The notes under the pieces were generated by a model, which ran no database searches, was not told where the DNA came from, and saw only the letters and a program-made list of their open reading frames with translations. This document shows, one piece after another, positions 33,302 through 41,498 of a DNA stretch of 64,000 bases; position 1 is the stretch's first letter, and each line of letters opens with the position of its first letter. This DNA comes from Streptomyces sp. STR69 (lineage in GTDB: Bacteria > Actinomycetota > Actinomycetes > Streptomycetales > Streptomycetaceae): NCBI RefSeq assembly GCF_024519455.1, contig NZ_JALJRY010000004.1, forward strand, positions 62,001 through 126,000, given 5' to 3'. The translations under genes were made by a program, and so were the position numbers.

Positions 33302-33316
33302 ATACACCCGATGTAT
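33302..33316. promoter_or_regulatory. 15-bp palindromic operator at the GH95 transcription start
   Basis: ATACA-CCCGA-TGTAT begins 6 nt after the -10 box, covering the likely transcription start. It is the counterpart of the operator at 29769-29783 (11 of 15 positions identical). Occupation here would block initiation, which argues for a repressor. Confidence 0.6.
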
Positions 33317-33344
33317 AAAGGACTGTCAGTTCTGGAGGACGATG

Positions 33345-35681
33345 ATGACCTCGCAGCCGGGAAAGCACTCACCGCTGCCTCGCAGAGTCTTACTCGGCAC
33401 CGCGTTGGGGGGAGCTGCGGCCGCGGCCCTGCCCGCTGGGACGGCCCACGCCGACGAGCTTGTACGGGCGGAGGGGGTGGCCGACGTTGTTCCGCCGGCC
33501 CGGGCCCGCAGAAGCCCCTGGAGACTCCGCGACACCATGCGTACCGACGGTGCCTGGGAAGAATTTCTGCGGGGCCAGGATCTGTTGTGGAGCAGACTGC
33601 CCACCCTCTGGCACGAGGGCCCGTTCCTGGGGGACGGCCTGCTCGGCAGCATGGTGTACCAGGAGCCGGGCGCCAACCAGCTCCGCTTCACCGTCCAGCA
33701 CGGCCGGGTCCAGGACCATCGGCCCGAGTTCGGCAGCGGCTGGGGCACCTGTCGCCTGCCGGTCGGCCACCTCACACTCGAACCGGTCGGCACCATCACC
33801 TCAGTCGACTGGCGGCTGAGCCTGTGGAACGCCGAGCTCACCGGTACCGTCACCACCACCGCGGGCACGCTCACCCTCTCCGCTCTCATCCACGACGAGG
33901 TGTTCGCCGCCCGTGTGACGGCCGGCGGCGATGAACGGGTCACCTGGACGTTCCACCCCGAGGAAGCGCTCAGCCCCCGACGCATCAGCGAAGCTCCGCC
34001 CGCGGGCTACACCGCCAACCCGCCCTGGACCACCCGGACTTCCGCCGACGGCACCGAGCAGGTGCTCCAGCCCCTCACCGGAGGCCAGACCGCCACCGCC
34101 TATCGCCGCACCGGCCACGACCTGCTGCTCAGCGTCGGACACAGCTCGCCCTCCGACACCGCCGCGGCGACCGCCTCGTTGCGCAATCTCCGGCGCGCGG
34201 TCTCGTACACCGCCCTCAGGCGGCGCCACACCCAGTGGTGGCACGCGTTCTACCGCAAGAGTTTCGTCTCGTTCCCCGACCAGCGACTGCAGAGCTTCCA
34301 CTGGATCCAGCTCTACAAGGTCGCCTCCGCCAGCCGCGCCGACGGCCCCGTCATGGCCACCTCCGGGCCATGGCTGGAACCCACGCCCTGGCCCGCGGTC
34401 TGGTGGAACCTCAACGTTCAGTTGGAGTACTGGCTCATCCACGGCTTCAACCACCCTGAGCTGGACTCGCTCGCCACCACGCTGCGCCAGAACCAGGAAC
34501 AGCTCGCCGCCAACGTGCCCACCGCCTACCGGGCGGACAGCTCCGGCATCGGCCGCAGCTCCGACATGTTCGCCAACCGCGAAGTGGGCCGACCGGGAAC
34601 AGGCGCCGAGACCGGCGACCTCACCTGGGCGCTGCACAACGTGTGGCTGTCCTACCGGCACTCCATGGACAAGGCACTCCTGCGCGACACGATCTATCCC
34701 GTGCTGCGCCGGGCGATCAACTACTACCTGCACTTCCTCGCCCCGGGCGGCGACGGCAGACTCCACCTGCCGAGCACGCTCTCGCCCGAATACCCCGTCG
34801 TGCCGCCGCAGGACACGAACTACGACCTGGCTCTGATCCGATGGGGCTGCCAGACGCTCATCGAGTCCGCCGAACTGCTCGCAGTCGACGACGAGTTGAT
34901 CCCACAGTGGCAGGGGGTGCTGGCCAGGCTCACGCCGTACCCGGTCGACGACAACGGCTTCATGATCGGCGCCGACACCCCGTACGCACAGTCCCACCGG
35001 CACTACTCGCACCTGCTGATGGTGTATCCGCTGTATCTCGTGAACTGGGACCAGCCCGGCAGCCGCGACCTGATCGCGAAGTCGGTGACCCACTGGCACG
35101 CGCTGACCGGCGCTCACCGCGGCTACAGCTACACCGGGGCCGCTTCCATGTACGCGATGACCGGTGACGGAGACACCGCGATCACGTACCTGCGGAAGTT
35201 CTTCGATCCCACCACGCGCTACCCCTGCCGTGCCAACACGCACTACACCGAGGCCGGGCCGGTCATCGAGACGCCGCTGTCCGCCTCGCAGTCCCTGCAC
35301 GACATGTTCTGCCAGAGCTGGGGCGGCGTGATCCGCGTCTTCCCGGCCGTCCCGTCCTCCTGGGCGGACGTGACCCTGCACGACTTCCGCACCCAGGGCG
35401 CCTTCTTGGTCAGCGCCGTCCGAAAGGCCGGGGTGACCCGGTTCATCAGGATCAGAAGCCTGGCGGGCGAACCGCTCAAGCTCCGGCACGGCCTCACCGG
35501 GGCCCTCACCGTGCTCCTGGACGACGGCACTCCCGCCCACACCCACGATCTGGGCGACGGCACCCTCGCCATCGACCTTCCCCGGGGCCGTGAGGTGCTG
35601 GTTCACGCCGGTTCCCGTCCCGATCTCGTCATCGCGCCCGTCGCCGTCAGTGAACCGGGGTCGCCCTGGGGTCTGCCGTAG
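33345..35681 (+). CDS. Tat-exported GH95-like glycoside hydrolase
   Basis: A 778-residue protein. The N-terminus has a twin-arginine signal (LPRRVLLGTALGGAAAAAL, cleavage after TAHA). An N-terminal beta-sandwich (residues about 60-250, PLGDGLLGSMVYQ-like start: FLGDGLLGSMVY) is followed by an (alpha/alpha)6 barrel with WWNLNVQLEYW, LPSTLSPEYP and SHRHYSHLLMVYPLY, and a C-terminal beta domain (VIRVFPAVPSSW). This matches GH95 (alpha-L-fucosidase/L-galactosidase) relatives. The fold-specific Glu and Asp residues cannot be assigned safely from sequence alone. Two ATGs are adjacent; 33345 has the better distance (6 nt) from GGAGG than 33342. Confidence 0.85.
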   Translation: MTSQPGKHSPLPRRVLLGTALGGAAAAALPAGTAHADELVRAEGVADVVPPARARRSPWRLRDTMRTDGAWEEFLRGQDLLWSRLPTLWHEGPFLGDGLLGSMVYQEPGANQLRFTVQHGRVQDHRPEFGSGWGTCRLPVGHLTLEPVGTITSVDWRLSLWNAELTGTVTTTAGTLTLSALIHDEVFAARVTAGGDERVTWTFHPEEALSPRRISEAPPAGYTANPPWTTRTSADGTEQVLQPLTGGQTATAYRRTGHDLLLSVGHSSPSDTAAATASLRNLRRAVSYTALRRRHTQWWHAFYRKSFVSFPDQRLQSFHWIQLYKVASASRADGPVMATSGPWLEPTPWPAVWWNLNVQLEYWLIHGFNHPELDSLATTLRQNQEQLAANVPTAYRADSSGIGRSSDMFANREVGRPGTGAETGDLTWALHNVWLSYRHSMDKALLRDTIYPVLRRAINYYLHFLAPGGDGRLHLPSTLSPEYPVVPPQDTNYDLALIRWGCQTLIESAELLAVDDELIPQWQGVLARLTPYPVDDNGFMIGADTPYAQSHRHYSHLLMVYPLYLVNWDQPGSRDLIAKSVTHWHALTGAHRGYSYTGAASMYAMTGDGDTAITYLRKFFDPTTRYPCRANTHYTEAGPVIETPLSASQSLHDMFCQSWGGVIRVFPAVPSSWADVTLHDFRTQGAFLVSAVRKAGVTRFIRIRSLAGEPLKLRHGLTGALTVLLDDGTPAHTHDLGDGTLAIDLPRGREVLVHAGSRPDLVIAPVAVSEPGSPWGLP

Positions 35682-35700
35682 CGAAGCCGGAGGACATGGC

Positions 35701-35754
35701 CGTGTCGTCGAGTGTCAGGCGGCCCACCCGGCCGGCCCCGGCCTCGACGACACG
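35701..35754 (+). terminator. Terminator hairpin after the GH95 gene
   Basis: CGTGTCGTCGAG (35701-35712) pairs perfectly with CTCGACGACACG (35743-35754); the 30-nt loop contains a further GC-rich dyad. It begins 20 nt after the stop codon. Confidence 0.65.
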
Positions 35755-36070
35755 CTCTCTCACATCGCCGGTGAGGGCCTGTACCGCACCCCTGAGCGGC
35801 CCGGCAGAACAATGCGTCAAACGATGTCTCCTTCATCGGAGCACGAGAAAATGAGAGTGGAGGAACTGTGAGCGACCATTTCCTTGGAATCTCTTGGTGA
35901 TCGAGCGATGATCGGTCGCGGCGACGGACCCGCGAGGGCAGTTCGCCGTCGGGGGGCTGAGTAGTACCTCACGCGCTCGGCCGAGAATTGACAGTTTGTT
36001 ACTCGCAACCATTGGGTTCTCTGCCAGGTCTGGCCGAAACGGTAGAAACGTGACAGGACACGCGCCCGGT
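35755..36070. other. Gene-free, less GC-rich stretch
   Basis: About 315 nt between the terminator and a transposase relic. No gene, repeat or convincing promoter was found. The lower GC content and neighbouring relic suggest inserted DNA; I could not identify the ends of an insertion sequence. Confidence 0.4.
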
Positions 36071-36334
36071 GTCTTCGCAGGGCTGGAGCAGATCGTGTTG
36101 GCGACCAACGACCGTATCGTGGGCCTGGACCTGGCCGACATCACCGTCGACGGGCAGATCACCAATGCGCTTTGCGGTGGCGAGGTCGCCGGGAAATCAC
36201 CGATCGACCGAGGAAAACTCGGGATCAAGTGGTCGCGGATGACCGACGGACGCGGGATCCCGCTGGGCTGTGTCGTGACCGGCGCGAACCGGCACGACTA
36301 CCCGTTCCTGCGCCCGACGCAAGGGAACGGGTGA
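36071..36334 (+). pseudogene. IS5-family transposase fragment
   Basis: The plus frame reads GVFAGLEQIVLATNDRI, GLDLADITVDGQI, then GGEVAGKSPIDRGKLGIK and GIPLGCVVTGANRHDYPF, ending at a TGA after PTQGNG. This is the first half of the DDE domain of an IS5-type transposase (first catalytic Asp in ITVDG). The N-terminal HTH and everything after the NRHD block are missing. It is not from the same element as the 17984-18246 remnant, whose motifs differ. Confidence 0.7.
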
Positions 36335-36680
36335 GTCGTCGAGGGCAACGCCGGCGACGGCGACGGCTTCCAACAGCCCCACCGTCGCCAAGAGCAGCAA
36401 CCCGTCGACCTACAGCGGCCACAACCAGAGCGCACAGAGGTCGAATCCAGGCGTCGAGATCGAAGGCCCGACTCGTGACCGCGCCCTCCCGCTGTGCCGC
36501 GGCAGCGGTCATCGAGCCCACCACCCACCACCCGGACCCAGTGCACAACCAGTGCACATTTCCGCGGGAACTTCCGGGAACTCGCAGGTAGAAGCGGGAT
36601 GTCCTCCGACCCTCGAATCAGCCGCTACCAGCCCAAAAGACCTGGTCAGAGTCCCCACAGTAAACACCTTGTAGCGTACT
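36335..36680. other. Intergenic stretch before the IclR gene
   Basis: About 345 nt after the transposase fragment. Frames are Arg/Pro-rich and unsupported. The right end becomes AT-richer and carries the IclR promoter. Nothing else was recognised. Confidence 0.4.
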
Positions 36681-36691
36681 ACGCGTATAGT
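36674..36691 (+). promoter_or_regulatory. Promoter and dyad in front of the IclR gene (leaderless start)
   Basis: TATAGT (36686-36691) is a good -10 box and ends 6 nt before the GTG at 36698, so the transcript should begin at or next to the start codon. No ribosome-binding site is present, which agrees. The dyad GCGTA-C-TACGC (36674-36684) abuts the -10 box and is a likely site for autoregulation. Confidence 0.5.
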
Positions 36692-36697
36692 TTCGCT

Positions 36698-37495
36698 GTG
36701 AGCAACTACAGTCCAGATACTGAAACGACAGGTTCGCCGTCCGGCGGGGTGCAGTCCGTGGACCGCGCGATCAGCGTGCTGGAGATTCTCGCGCAGCGCG
36801 GCGAGGCCGGGGTGAGTGAGGTGGCCGGTGAGATCGACGTGCACAAGTCGACCGCGTTCCGGCTGCTCGGCGCCCTGGAGGCGCGGGGGTTGGTGGAGCA
36901 GGCGGGTGAGCGCGGCAAGTACCGGCTCGGCTTCGGGATCGTGCGGCTGGCCGGCGCCGTCACCGGGCGCATCGACATCACCCAGCAGGGCCGCCCGGTC
37001 TGCGAGCGTCTCGCCGAGGAGATCGGCGAGACGGTCAACATCGCGGTGATGCAGGAGCAGTACGCGATCAACCTGTACGAGGTCCGCGGCCCCGGCGCCG
37101 TCACCGCGCACAACTGGGTCGGTGAACTCACCCCGTTGCACGCCACGTCCAGCGGCAAGGTCCTGCTGGCGCACCTGCCCGCCAAGGAGCGCGCCACGCT
37201 GCTGTCGGAGGCCGGCCTCAAGAAGGTGACCCCGCAGACCATCACCTCGAAGACGAAGCTGGAGAAGAACCTCGCCGAGGCCAGGGAGCGCGGATACGCC
37301 TGGACGCTCGAGGAGTTGGAGGTCGGGCTGCACGCCGTGGCCGCGCCGGTGCGCAACCGGGACGGCGAGGTCATCGCGGCGGTCAGTGCCTCGGGTCCCG
37401 CCTACCGGTTCACCGAGGAGCGGCTGCACGAACTCGCCCCGATCCTGGTCAAGGGCGCCGAGGAGATCAGCCACCGCATGGGCTACCTGGGCTGA
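36698..37495 (+). CDS. IclR-family transcriptional regulator
   Basis: A 265-residue IclR protein. The winged helix lies at about 18-80 (SVDRAISVLEILAQRGEAG, VHKSTAFRLLGALEARGLV), followed by the effector-binding domain (LAEEIGETVNIAVMQE, LHATSSGKVLLAHLP, RGYAWTLEELEVGLHAVAAPV). The GTG at 36698 is preceded by a -10 box at leaderless distance. It is convergent with the Rieske oxygenase operon, 7 nt apart at the ends. In streptomycetes an IclR regulator of this type usually accompanies the betaine-demethylase genes, so it probably controls them. Confidence 0.9.
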   Translation: MSNYSPDTETTGSPSGGVQSVDRAISVLEILAQRGEAGVSEVAGEIDVHKSTAFRLLGALEARGLVEQAGERGKYRLGFGIVRLAGAVTGRIDITQQGRPVCERLAEEIGETVNIAVMQEQYAINLYEVRGPGAVTAHNWVGELTPLHATSSGKVLLAHLPAKERATLLSEAGLKKVTPQTITSKTKLEKNLAEARERGYAWTLEELEVGLHAVAAPVRNRDGEVIAAVSASGPAYRFTEERLHELAPILVKGAEEISHRMGYLG

Positions 37496-37502
37496 GCCCA
37501 CA

Positions 37503-38633
37503 TCACCCCTGCGGGCCCCCCAGGCGCTCGTTCACCCAGTCGTGGAAGGCGCCGATGTGATGCTCGCTGGGCACCAGCACCCCGCCCTTGGCGTACATCC
37601 GTGAGCTCATTCCGGGCTGTGTGCGCTCGCAGGCCTCGAAGTCCTGGCGGTTGACCCGGTCGAAGAGTTCCACGGACCGGCTGACGTCCTTGCCGCTCTC
37701 GACGACGTGCGGGAGGTAGAGCCAGTCGCACTCGACGATCGTGCGGTCGACGGCCACCGGGTACATCCGGTGGAAGATCACATGGTCGGGGACGAGGTTG
37801 ATGAACACCTGCGGCTTGATGGTGATCGCGTAGTAACGGCGGTCCTGGTCCTCGCTGACCCCCGGGATACGGTCGAGTCCCTCCGAGCCGTCCACCGTGA
37901 ATCCCTGGACCTCCTCGCCGAACTCCGCGCCGTGGCCGACGTAGTACTGCGCGGCGTAGCCGTCGGCGAACTCCGGGAGTACTTCGGTGAGTTCGGGGTG
38001 GATCGTGGCGCAGTGGTAGCACTCCATGAAGTTCTCGATGATGAGCTTCCAGTTGGCCTTGACGTCGTAGACGATGCGCTTGCCCACCGAGAGGTGGTCG
38101 ATGTCGTAGTGCTCCAGCGACTCCACGTCGCCGAGCCTGGTGACGACCTCGCTGATGACGTCCTCGTCGAACGACGGCGGGTTCTCCGCCAGGTTGACCC
38201 ACACATAGCCGAGCCATTCCCGGACGGCGACACTCATCAGCCCGAACTCGGTACGGCCGACGTCGGGCATCTTCGTCAGGTTGGGCGCCGCGACGAGCTT
38301 GCCGTTCAGGTCGTACGTCCAGGCGTGGTACGGGCATTGGAAGGCCCGCTTGACCTCGCCGGCCTCCTCGGTGCAGAGCTTGGCGCCGCGGTGCCGGCAC
38401 ACGTTGAAGTAGGCGCGTATCGAGTTGTCGCGGGCCCGTGTGATCAGGATGCTCTCGCGGCCCACGTCCACGGTCCGGAAGGCGCCCGGTTTGGCGAGTT
38501 CGGAGGAGCGCACGGCGCAGAACCACATCGTCTCGAAGATGCGTTCCTGTTCCTGGGCGAAGATGGCCGGGTCCGTGTAGGAGGAGCCGGGCAGGGTGGC
38601 GATCAGGCTGTCCGGCAGGCTGGTCGAGGTCAC
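37503..38633 (-). CDS. Rieske oxygenase, betaine-demethylase type (GbcA-like)
   Basis: A 376-residue terminal oxygenase. The Rieske [2Fe-2S] site is CRHRGAKLC (Cys and His) and CPYHAWTYD; the mononuclear iron site is in ENFMECYHCATIHPEL, with a distant Asp. The spacing and the ECYHC motif match glycine-betaine/stachydrine demethylases rather than aromatic dioxygenases. The enzyme would remove a methyl group as formaldehyde using O2 and electrons from the ferredoxin/reductase encoded upstream. Start: GTG at 38633 has GAGGAG at ideal spacing; the GTG at 38672 has none. Last gene of a minus-strand operon, following the reductase after 76 nt. Confidence 0.88.
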   Translation of the reverse strand: MTSTSLPDSLIATLPGSSYTDPAIFAQEQERIFETMWFCAVRSSELAKPGAFRTVDVGRESILITRARDNSIRAYFNVCRHRGAKLCTEEAGEVKRAFQCPYHAWTYDLNGKLVAAPNLTKMPDVGRTEFGLMSVAVREWLGYVWVNLAENPPSFDEDVISEVVTRLGDVESLEHYDIDHLSVGKRIVYDVKANWKLIIENFMECYHCATIHPELTEVLPEFADGYAAQYYVGHGAEFGEEVQGFTVDGSEGLDRIPGVSEDQDRRYYAITIKPQVFINLVPDHVIFHRMYPVAVDRTIVECDWLYLPHVVESGKDVSRSVELFDRVNRQDFEACERTQPGMSSRMYAKGGVLVPSEHHIGAFHDWVNERLGGPQG

Positions 38634-38709
38634 AGTGCACTCCTCGGAGAACGTCGTGGATCGGTCGGTCACGCGCCGGGACGAACGACTCCGGACGGCG
38701 TAGTTACGG

Positions 38710-39879
38710 TCAACTCACCGTGGCGGCAAGCTGTTTGCGCCACCGCATGAACAGCCGCGGCTGGTTCATCGCGAGCACGGCGACCGGCTGCCCGGCACAC
38801 CGGTAGACGGCGAGGAAACTCCGGTCGCCCGGGGCGCCCTCCTCTACGGTCACACTGTCGGCACCGGCCGCGTGACCGGCGAACTGGATCTTCACGCCGT
38901 ACTGGTCCGACCAGAAGTACGGCGGCCGGGGCACACCCGGCTCCACCGCCCCCCACGACAGCAGCGCGGCCACCGCGGCCTCGGGCCGCTCCCGCGCACC
39001 GGTCCAGTGCTCGACCCGCCGATGGAACCCCGCCCGCTGGTCGTACCAGGACGCACAGTCTCCTACGGCGACGACGCCGGCGAGGCTGGTACGGCCGTCC
39101 GCACCGCATTTGACGCCGTTGTCGAGCTCGACGCCGGAGCCTTCCAGCCACTCGACGCACGGCCGCGCGCCCACCCCGACGACGACGATGTCGGCGGGGA
39201 CCGTTCGCCCGTCCTCCAGGAGAACGCCGTCGACGCGGGCCTCACCGCTCAGCCCTTTCACGCCGACACCGCACAACAGCCGTACGCCGTGGGCCTCGTG
39301 GAGGTCGGAGACGATGCCGCCCATGGTCTCGCCGAGGGGACCGGCGAGGGGGGTCGGTGCCGCTTCGATCACCGTCACGTCGAGGCCGAGGGCGTACGCG
39401 GTGGAGGCGACCTCGGCGCCGATGAAGCCGCCGCCGATCACCACCAGCCGTCCGCCCAGGGCGAGTTCGTCGCGCAGGGCGCGGGCGTCGTCCAGGGTGC
39501 GCAGGGTGTGCACGCCGGCCAGTCCGTCCGTGCCCGGCAGATCGCGCGCGACCGCGCCGGTCGCGAGGACGACGCCGTCGGCCCGGATCTCCCGGCCGTC
39601 GTCGAGGGCCAACACCCGCTCCGTACCGTCGACTTGGAGTGCGACGGCACGGGCACCGAGCAGCCACTCGGCGCGGAGGTCCTCGTCGTCCGACTCCAGC
39701 GCGAGTTCGGCCTCGTCGAGGGTGCCTGCCAGGAATTCCTTGGACAAGGGCGGCCTGTCGTACGGGCGATGGGGTTCGTCGCCGATGACGACGAGCCGTC
39801 CGCCGTAGCCCTGTTTCCTCAGCGAGCGTGCCGCCGACAGCCCGGCCAGCGAGGCGCCGACCACGGCCACGGTCCTCAC
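38710..39879 (-). CDS. FAD/NAD(P)H ferredoxin reductase of the Rieske system
   Basis: A 389-residue flavoprotein of the ferredoxin reductase family (BphA4-like). The FAD Rossmann motif VAVVGASLAGLSAA starts the protein, RPYDRPPLSKEFL follows, the NAD(P)H site is VVIGGGFIGAEVAS, and the second FAD motif is GVVAVGDCASW. A C-terminal dimer-like domain ends the protein. It would pass electrons from NADH to the Rieske ferredoxin. The GTG at 39879 overlaps the ferredoxin stop codon (GTGA), so the two are coupled. Confidence 0.9.
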   Translation of the reverse strand: MRTVAVVGASLAGLSAARSLRKQGYGGRLVVIGDEPHRPYDRPPLSKEFLAGTLDEAELALESDDEDLRAEWLLGARAVALQVDGTERVLALDDGREIRADGVVLATGAVARDLPGTDGLAGVHTLRTLDDARALRDELALGGRLVVIGGGFIGAEVASTAYALGLDVTVIEAAPTPLAGPLGETMGGIVSDLHEAHGVRLLCGVGVKGLSGEARVDGVLLEDGRTVPADIVVVGVGARPCVEWLEGSGVELDNGVKCGADGRTSLAGVVAVGDCASWYDQRAGFHRRVEHWTGARERPEAAVAALLSWGAVEPGVPRPPYFWSDQYGVKIQFAGHAAGADSVTVEEGAPGDRSFLAVYRCAGQPVAVLAMNQPRLFMRWRKQLAATVS

Positions 39880-40238
39880 GCGGGTCCGCCGGCGAGCCGG
39901 GACGCGACGCAGGGCGGCAGGTTCGGGGCGTCCGTGGACGGCACGACGTAGATCATGCCGTCCTGGACGAGCACCTCGTGGGTACGCACCGGGCGCTTGG
40001 CCGGCGGGGCGTCGACGGCTCCCGTCCGCAGGTCGAACTTCGAAGCGTGCAGCGGGCATTCCACCTCGCAGCCCTCCAACCAGCCGTCGGCGAGCGAGGC
40101 GTCCTGGTGAGTGCACGTGTCGTCGATGGCGAAGACCTCGCCGTCGTCGGTGTGGAACACCGAAACCGGCGGATCGATGTCGAGCCGGTAGGCCTCGCCT
40201 CGCGGCAGATCCACGAGAAGGCACGCGGGAATCATCAT
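39876..40238 (-). CDS. Rieske-type ferredoxin
   Basis: A 120-residue [2Fe-2S] ferredoxin with both cluster motifs, CTHQDASL and CPLHASKFDLRTG, and the surrounding proline loop. It matches the ferredoxin subunits of three-component Rieske oxygenases (often named 3-phenylpropionate/cinnamate dioxygenase ferredoxins). First gene of the operon: ferredoxin, reductase, oxygenase. Two ATGs are adjacent; GAGG is 4 nt from 40238 and 7 nt from 40235, so the second may be used. Upstream, CTATAC overlapped by the 8-mer GCGTATAG marks the promoter. Confidence 0.9.
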   Translation of the reverse strand: MMIPACLLVDLPRGEAYRLDIDPPVSVFHTDDGEVFAIDDTCTHQDASLADGWLEGCEVECPLHASKFDLRTGAVDAPPAKRPVRTHEVLVQDGMIYVVPSTDAPNLPPCVASRLAGGPA

Positions 40239-40249
40239 GACACCTCGGT

Positions 40250-40281
40250 GCGTATAGCGAAACGGATTGCGGTAAGCGCAA
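40250..40281 (-). promoter_or_regulatory. Promoter of the Rieske operon with a shared 8-mer
   Basis: On the minus strand TTGCGC (40281-40276), 18 nt and CTATAC (40257-40252) form a weak promoter 14 nt before the start. The -10 lies in GTTTCGCTATACGC; its 8-mer GCGTATAG (plus strand 40250-40257) also occurs at 36683-36690 over the IclR -10 box, so one regulator may bind both. Confidence 0.4.
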
Positions 40282-40455
40282 CGTCAGTTTGAGGGCGCCC
40301 CCAAACCCTTGTCAAGGCATCCAGAGGACAGGCGAACCCCGGGTTCGACGTTGCCTCTCACGCAACATGCCGCACGATAAGCAACTCGGCAGGCGGGCGA
40401 AGCCGGCTCATGCGACGCCGAGGGAGCTCGGGTCCACGCCGTCGGGCTGAGGCAT

Positions 40456-40802
40456 GTGTCACGGCTCAGCCCGGGGAGTTCCGCCACGGGCACCGCGCGA
40501 CGGCTGGTCTCCGACAACTCCCGGCGTCCCTCCGCCGACCGCAGCGGCGGGAAGAACGACAGCCCCTGCCGGCCGTTCAGCGCAGCGACCTCGGCCGGGC
40601 CGGGCAGCCCGGTGACGCCGACATCACTCGGGCTGCCGTAGATCCGCGGCCATCCGCCGTCCACGAGCGGACCGCCGCAGTTCAGCACGATGCCGCCCAG
40701 AAACGATCGGGCGGAGATCTGCGGTTGCAGCAGGCAGGCGCGGCCCGACTCGGTATCGCCGGGCAGCACCTCGACCGGTACGTCACCGACCCTCAGTGGC
40801 TC
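40456..40802 (-). pseudogene. DUF2625 protein, internally deleted
   Basis: The minus strand reads EPLRVGDVPVEVLPGDTE, LLQPQISARSFLGGIVLNCG and LLVDGGW-like PLVDGGWPRIYGSPSD, the N-terminal part of DUF2625 proteins, and then at once EVAALNGRQGLSFFPPL and SRRAVPVAELPGLSRD, their C-terminal end. The middle, about 80 residues, is absent, and no stop is present where expected. No function is likely. It occupies most of the 580 nt between the ferredoxin and hemerythrin genes. Confidence 0.6.
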
Positions 40803-40821
40803 GGTCCCGGTGCGCCATGGC

Positions 40822-41490
40822 TCAGCTCGCGTGCCCTGCGTGCAGGCGGGCCTCCCGGCGGGCGTGGGAGCGGCGGCCGGACAGGCGCCACAGGAGGCGG
40901 GCGGGTGCCGGGGCCTTGGTGAGGAGCGTTCGCTGCTCTTCGGGGGTCGCTACGGCCATCAACGCGCTGAACGCGCGCAGCAGGTGCTTCTTGTCCAGCT
41001 TCGCCAGGCTGATCTCGCCGAGTTCCTCCCATTCGGCGACGCTCAGATACTCGGCGGCCAACGGGAGGATGGTGTTCTCCTCCTCGTCCATGTGCGTGGT
41101 CAACACCGAGCCCAGTGCGGTGAGTTGATCCGCGACCCGCTCGGCGAGGGAGGGTCGGGGGTCGGCGGCCAGTCCGTCCAGCGCGCCCCGCACGTCCGTG
41201 ACCAGTTCCTCGAGGCGGTGGTGCTGTTCCTCCATGCGCGCGACCGCCTCGGCGCGCACCCCCGTCCGGGCCGTGAGCAGGGGCCAGAGGTATTCGTCCT
41301 CGCTGACGTGGTGGGCTTCCAGGCCCATGAGCATGAACCGCACCGCGTCGACGACCAGCGCGGCCCGGGCGGTGTCGCCGGGCCGCAGCCCGCGCACCAG
41401 GTCCGGCAGTTCCGCGCACGACTGCCGGAACGTGCGGTGCACCACCACCATGTCGTGGACATCCGGTTTCGAGGTGACTACGTCGGACAT
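40822..41490 (-). CDS. Hemerythrin-like HHE-domain protein
   Basis: A 222-residue helical protein with HHE cation-binding motifs: HDMVVVHRTFRQS, AHHVSEDEYLWPLL, MEEQHHRLEELV and THMDEEENTILPLA, spaced as in bacterial hemerythrin-like proteins, which bind a di-iron centre and oxygen or NO. A C-terminal region after residue 165 is a basic tail (RRSHARREARLHAGHA). The ATG at 41490 is followed by MSDVVTSKPDVHDM. It lies 8 nt downstream of the F420-type oxidoreductase, on the same strand, so the two are probably co-transcribed. Confidence 0.88.
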   Translation of the reverse strand: MSDVVTSKPDVHDMVVVHRTFRQSCAELPDLVRGLRPGDTARAALVVDAVRFMLMGLEAHHVSEDEYLWPLLTARTGVRAEAVARMEEQHHRLEELVTDVRGALDGLAADPRPSLAERVADQLTALGSVLTTHMDEEENTILPLAAEYLSVAEWEELGEISLAKLDKKHLLRAFSALMAVATPEEQRTLLTKAPAPARLLWRLSGRRSHARREARLHAGHAS

Positions 41491-41498
41491 GGTGCTCC

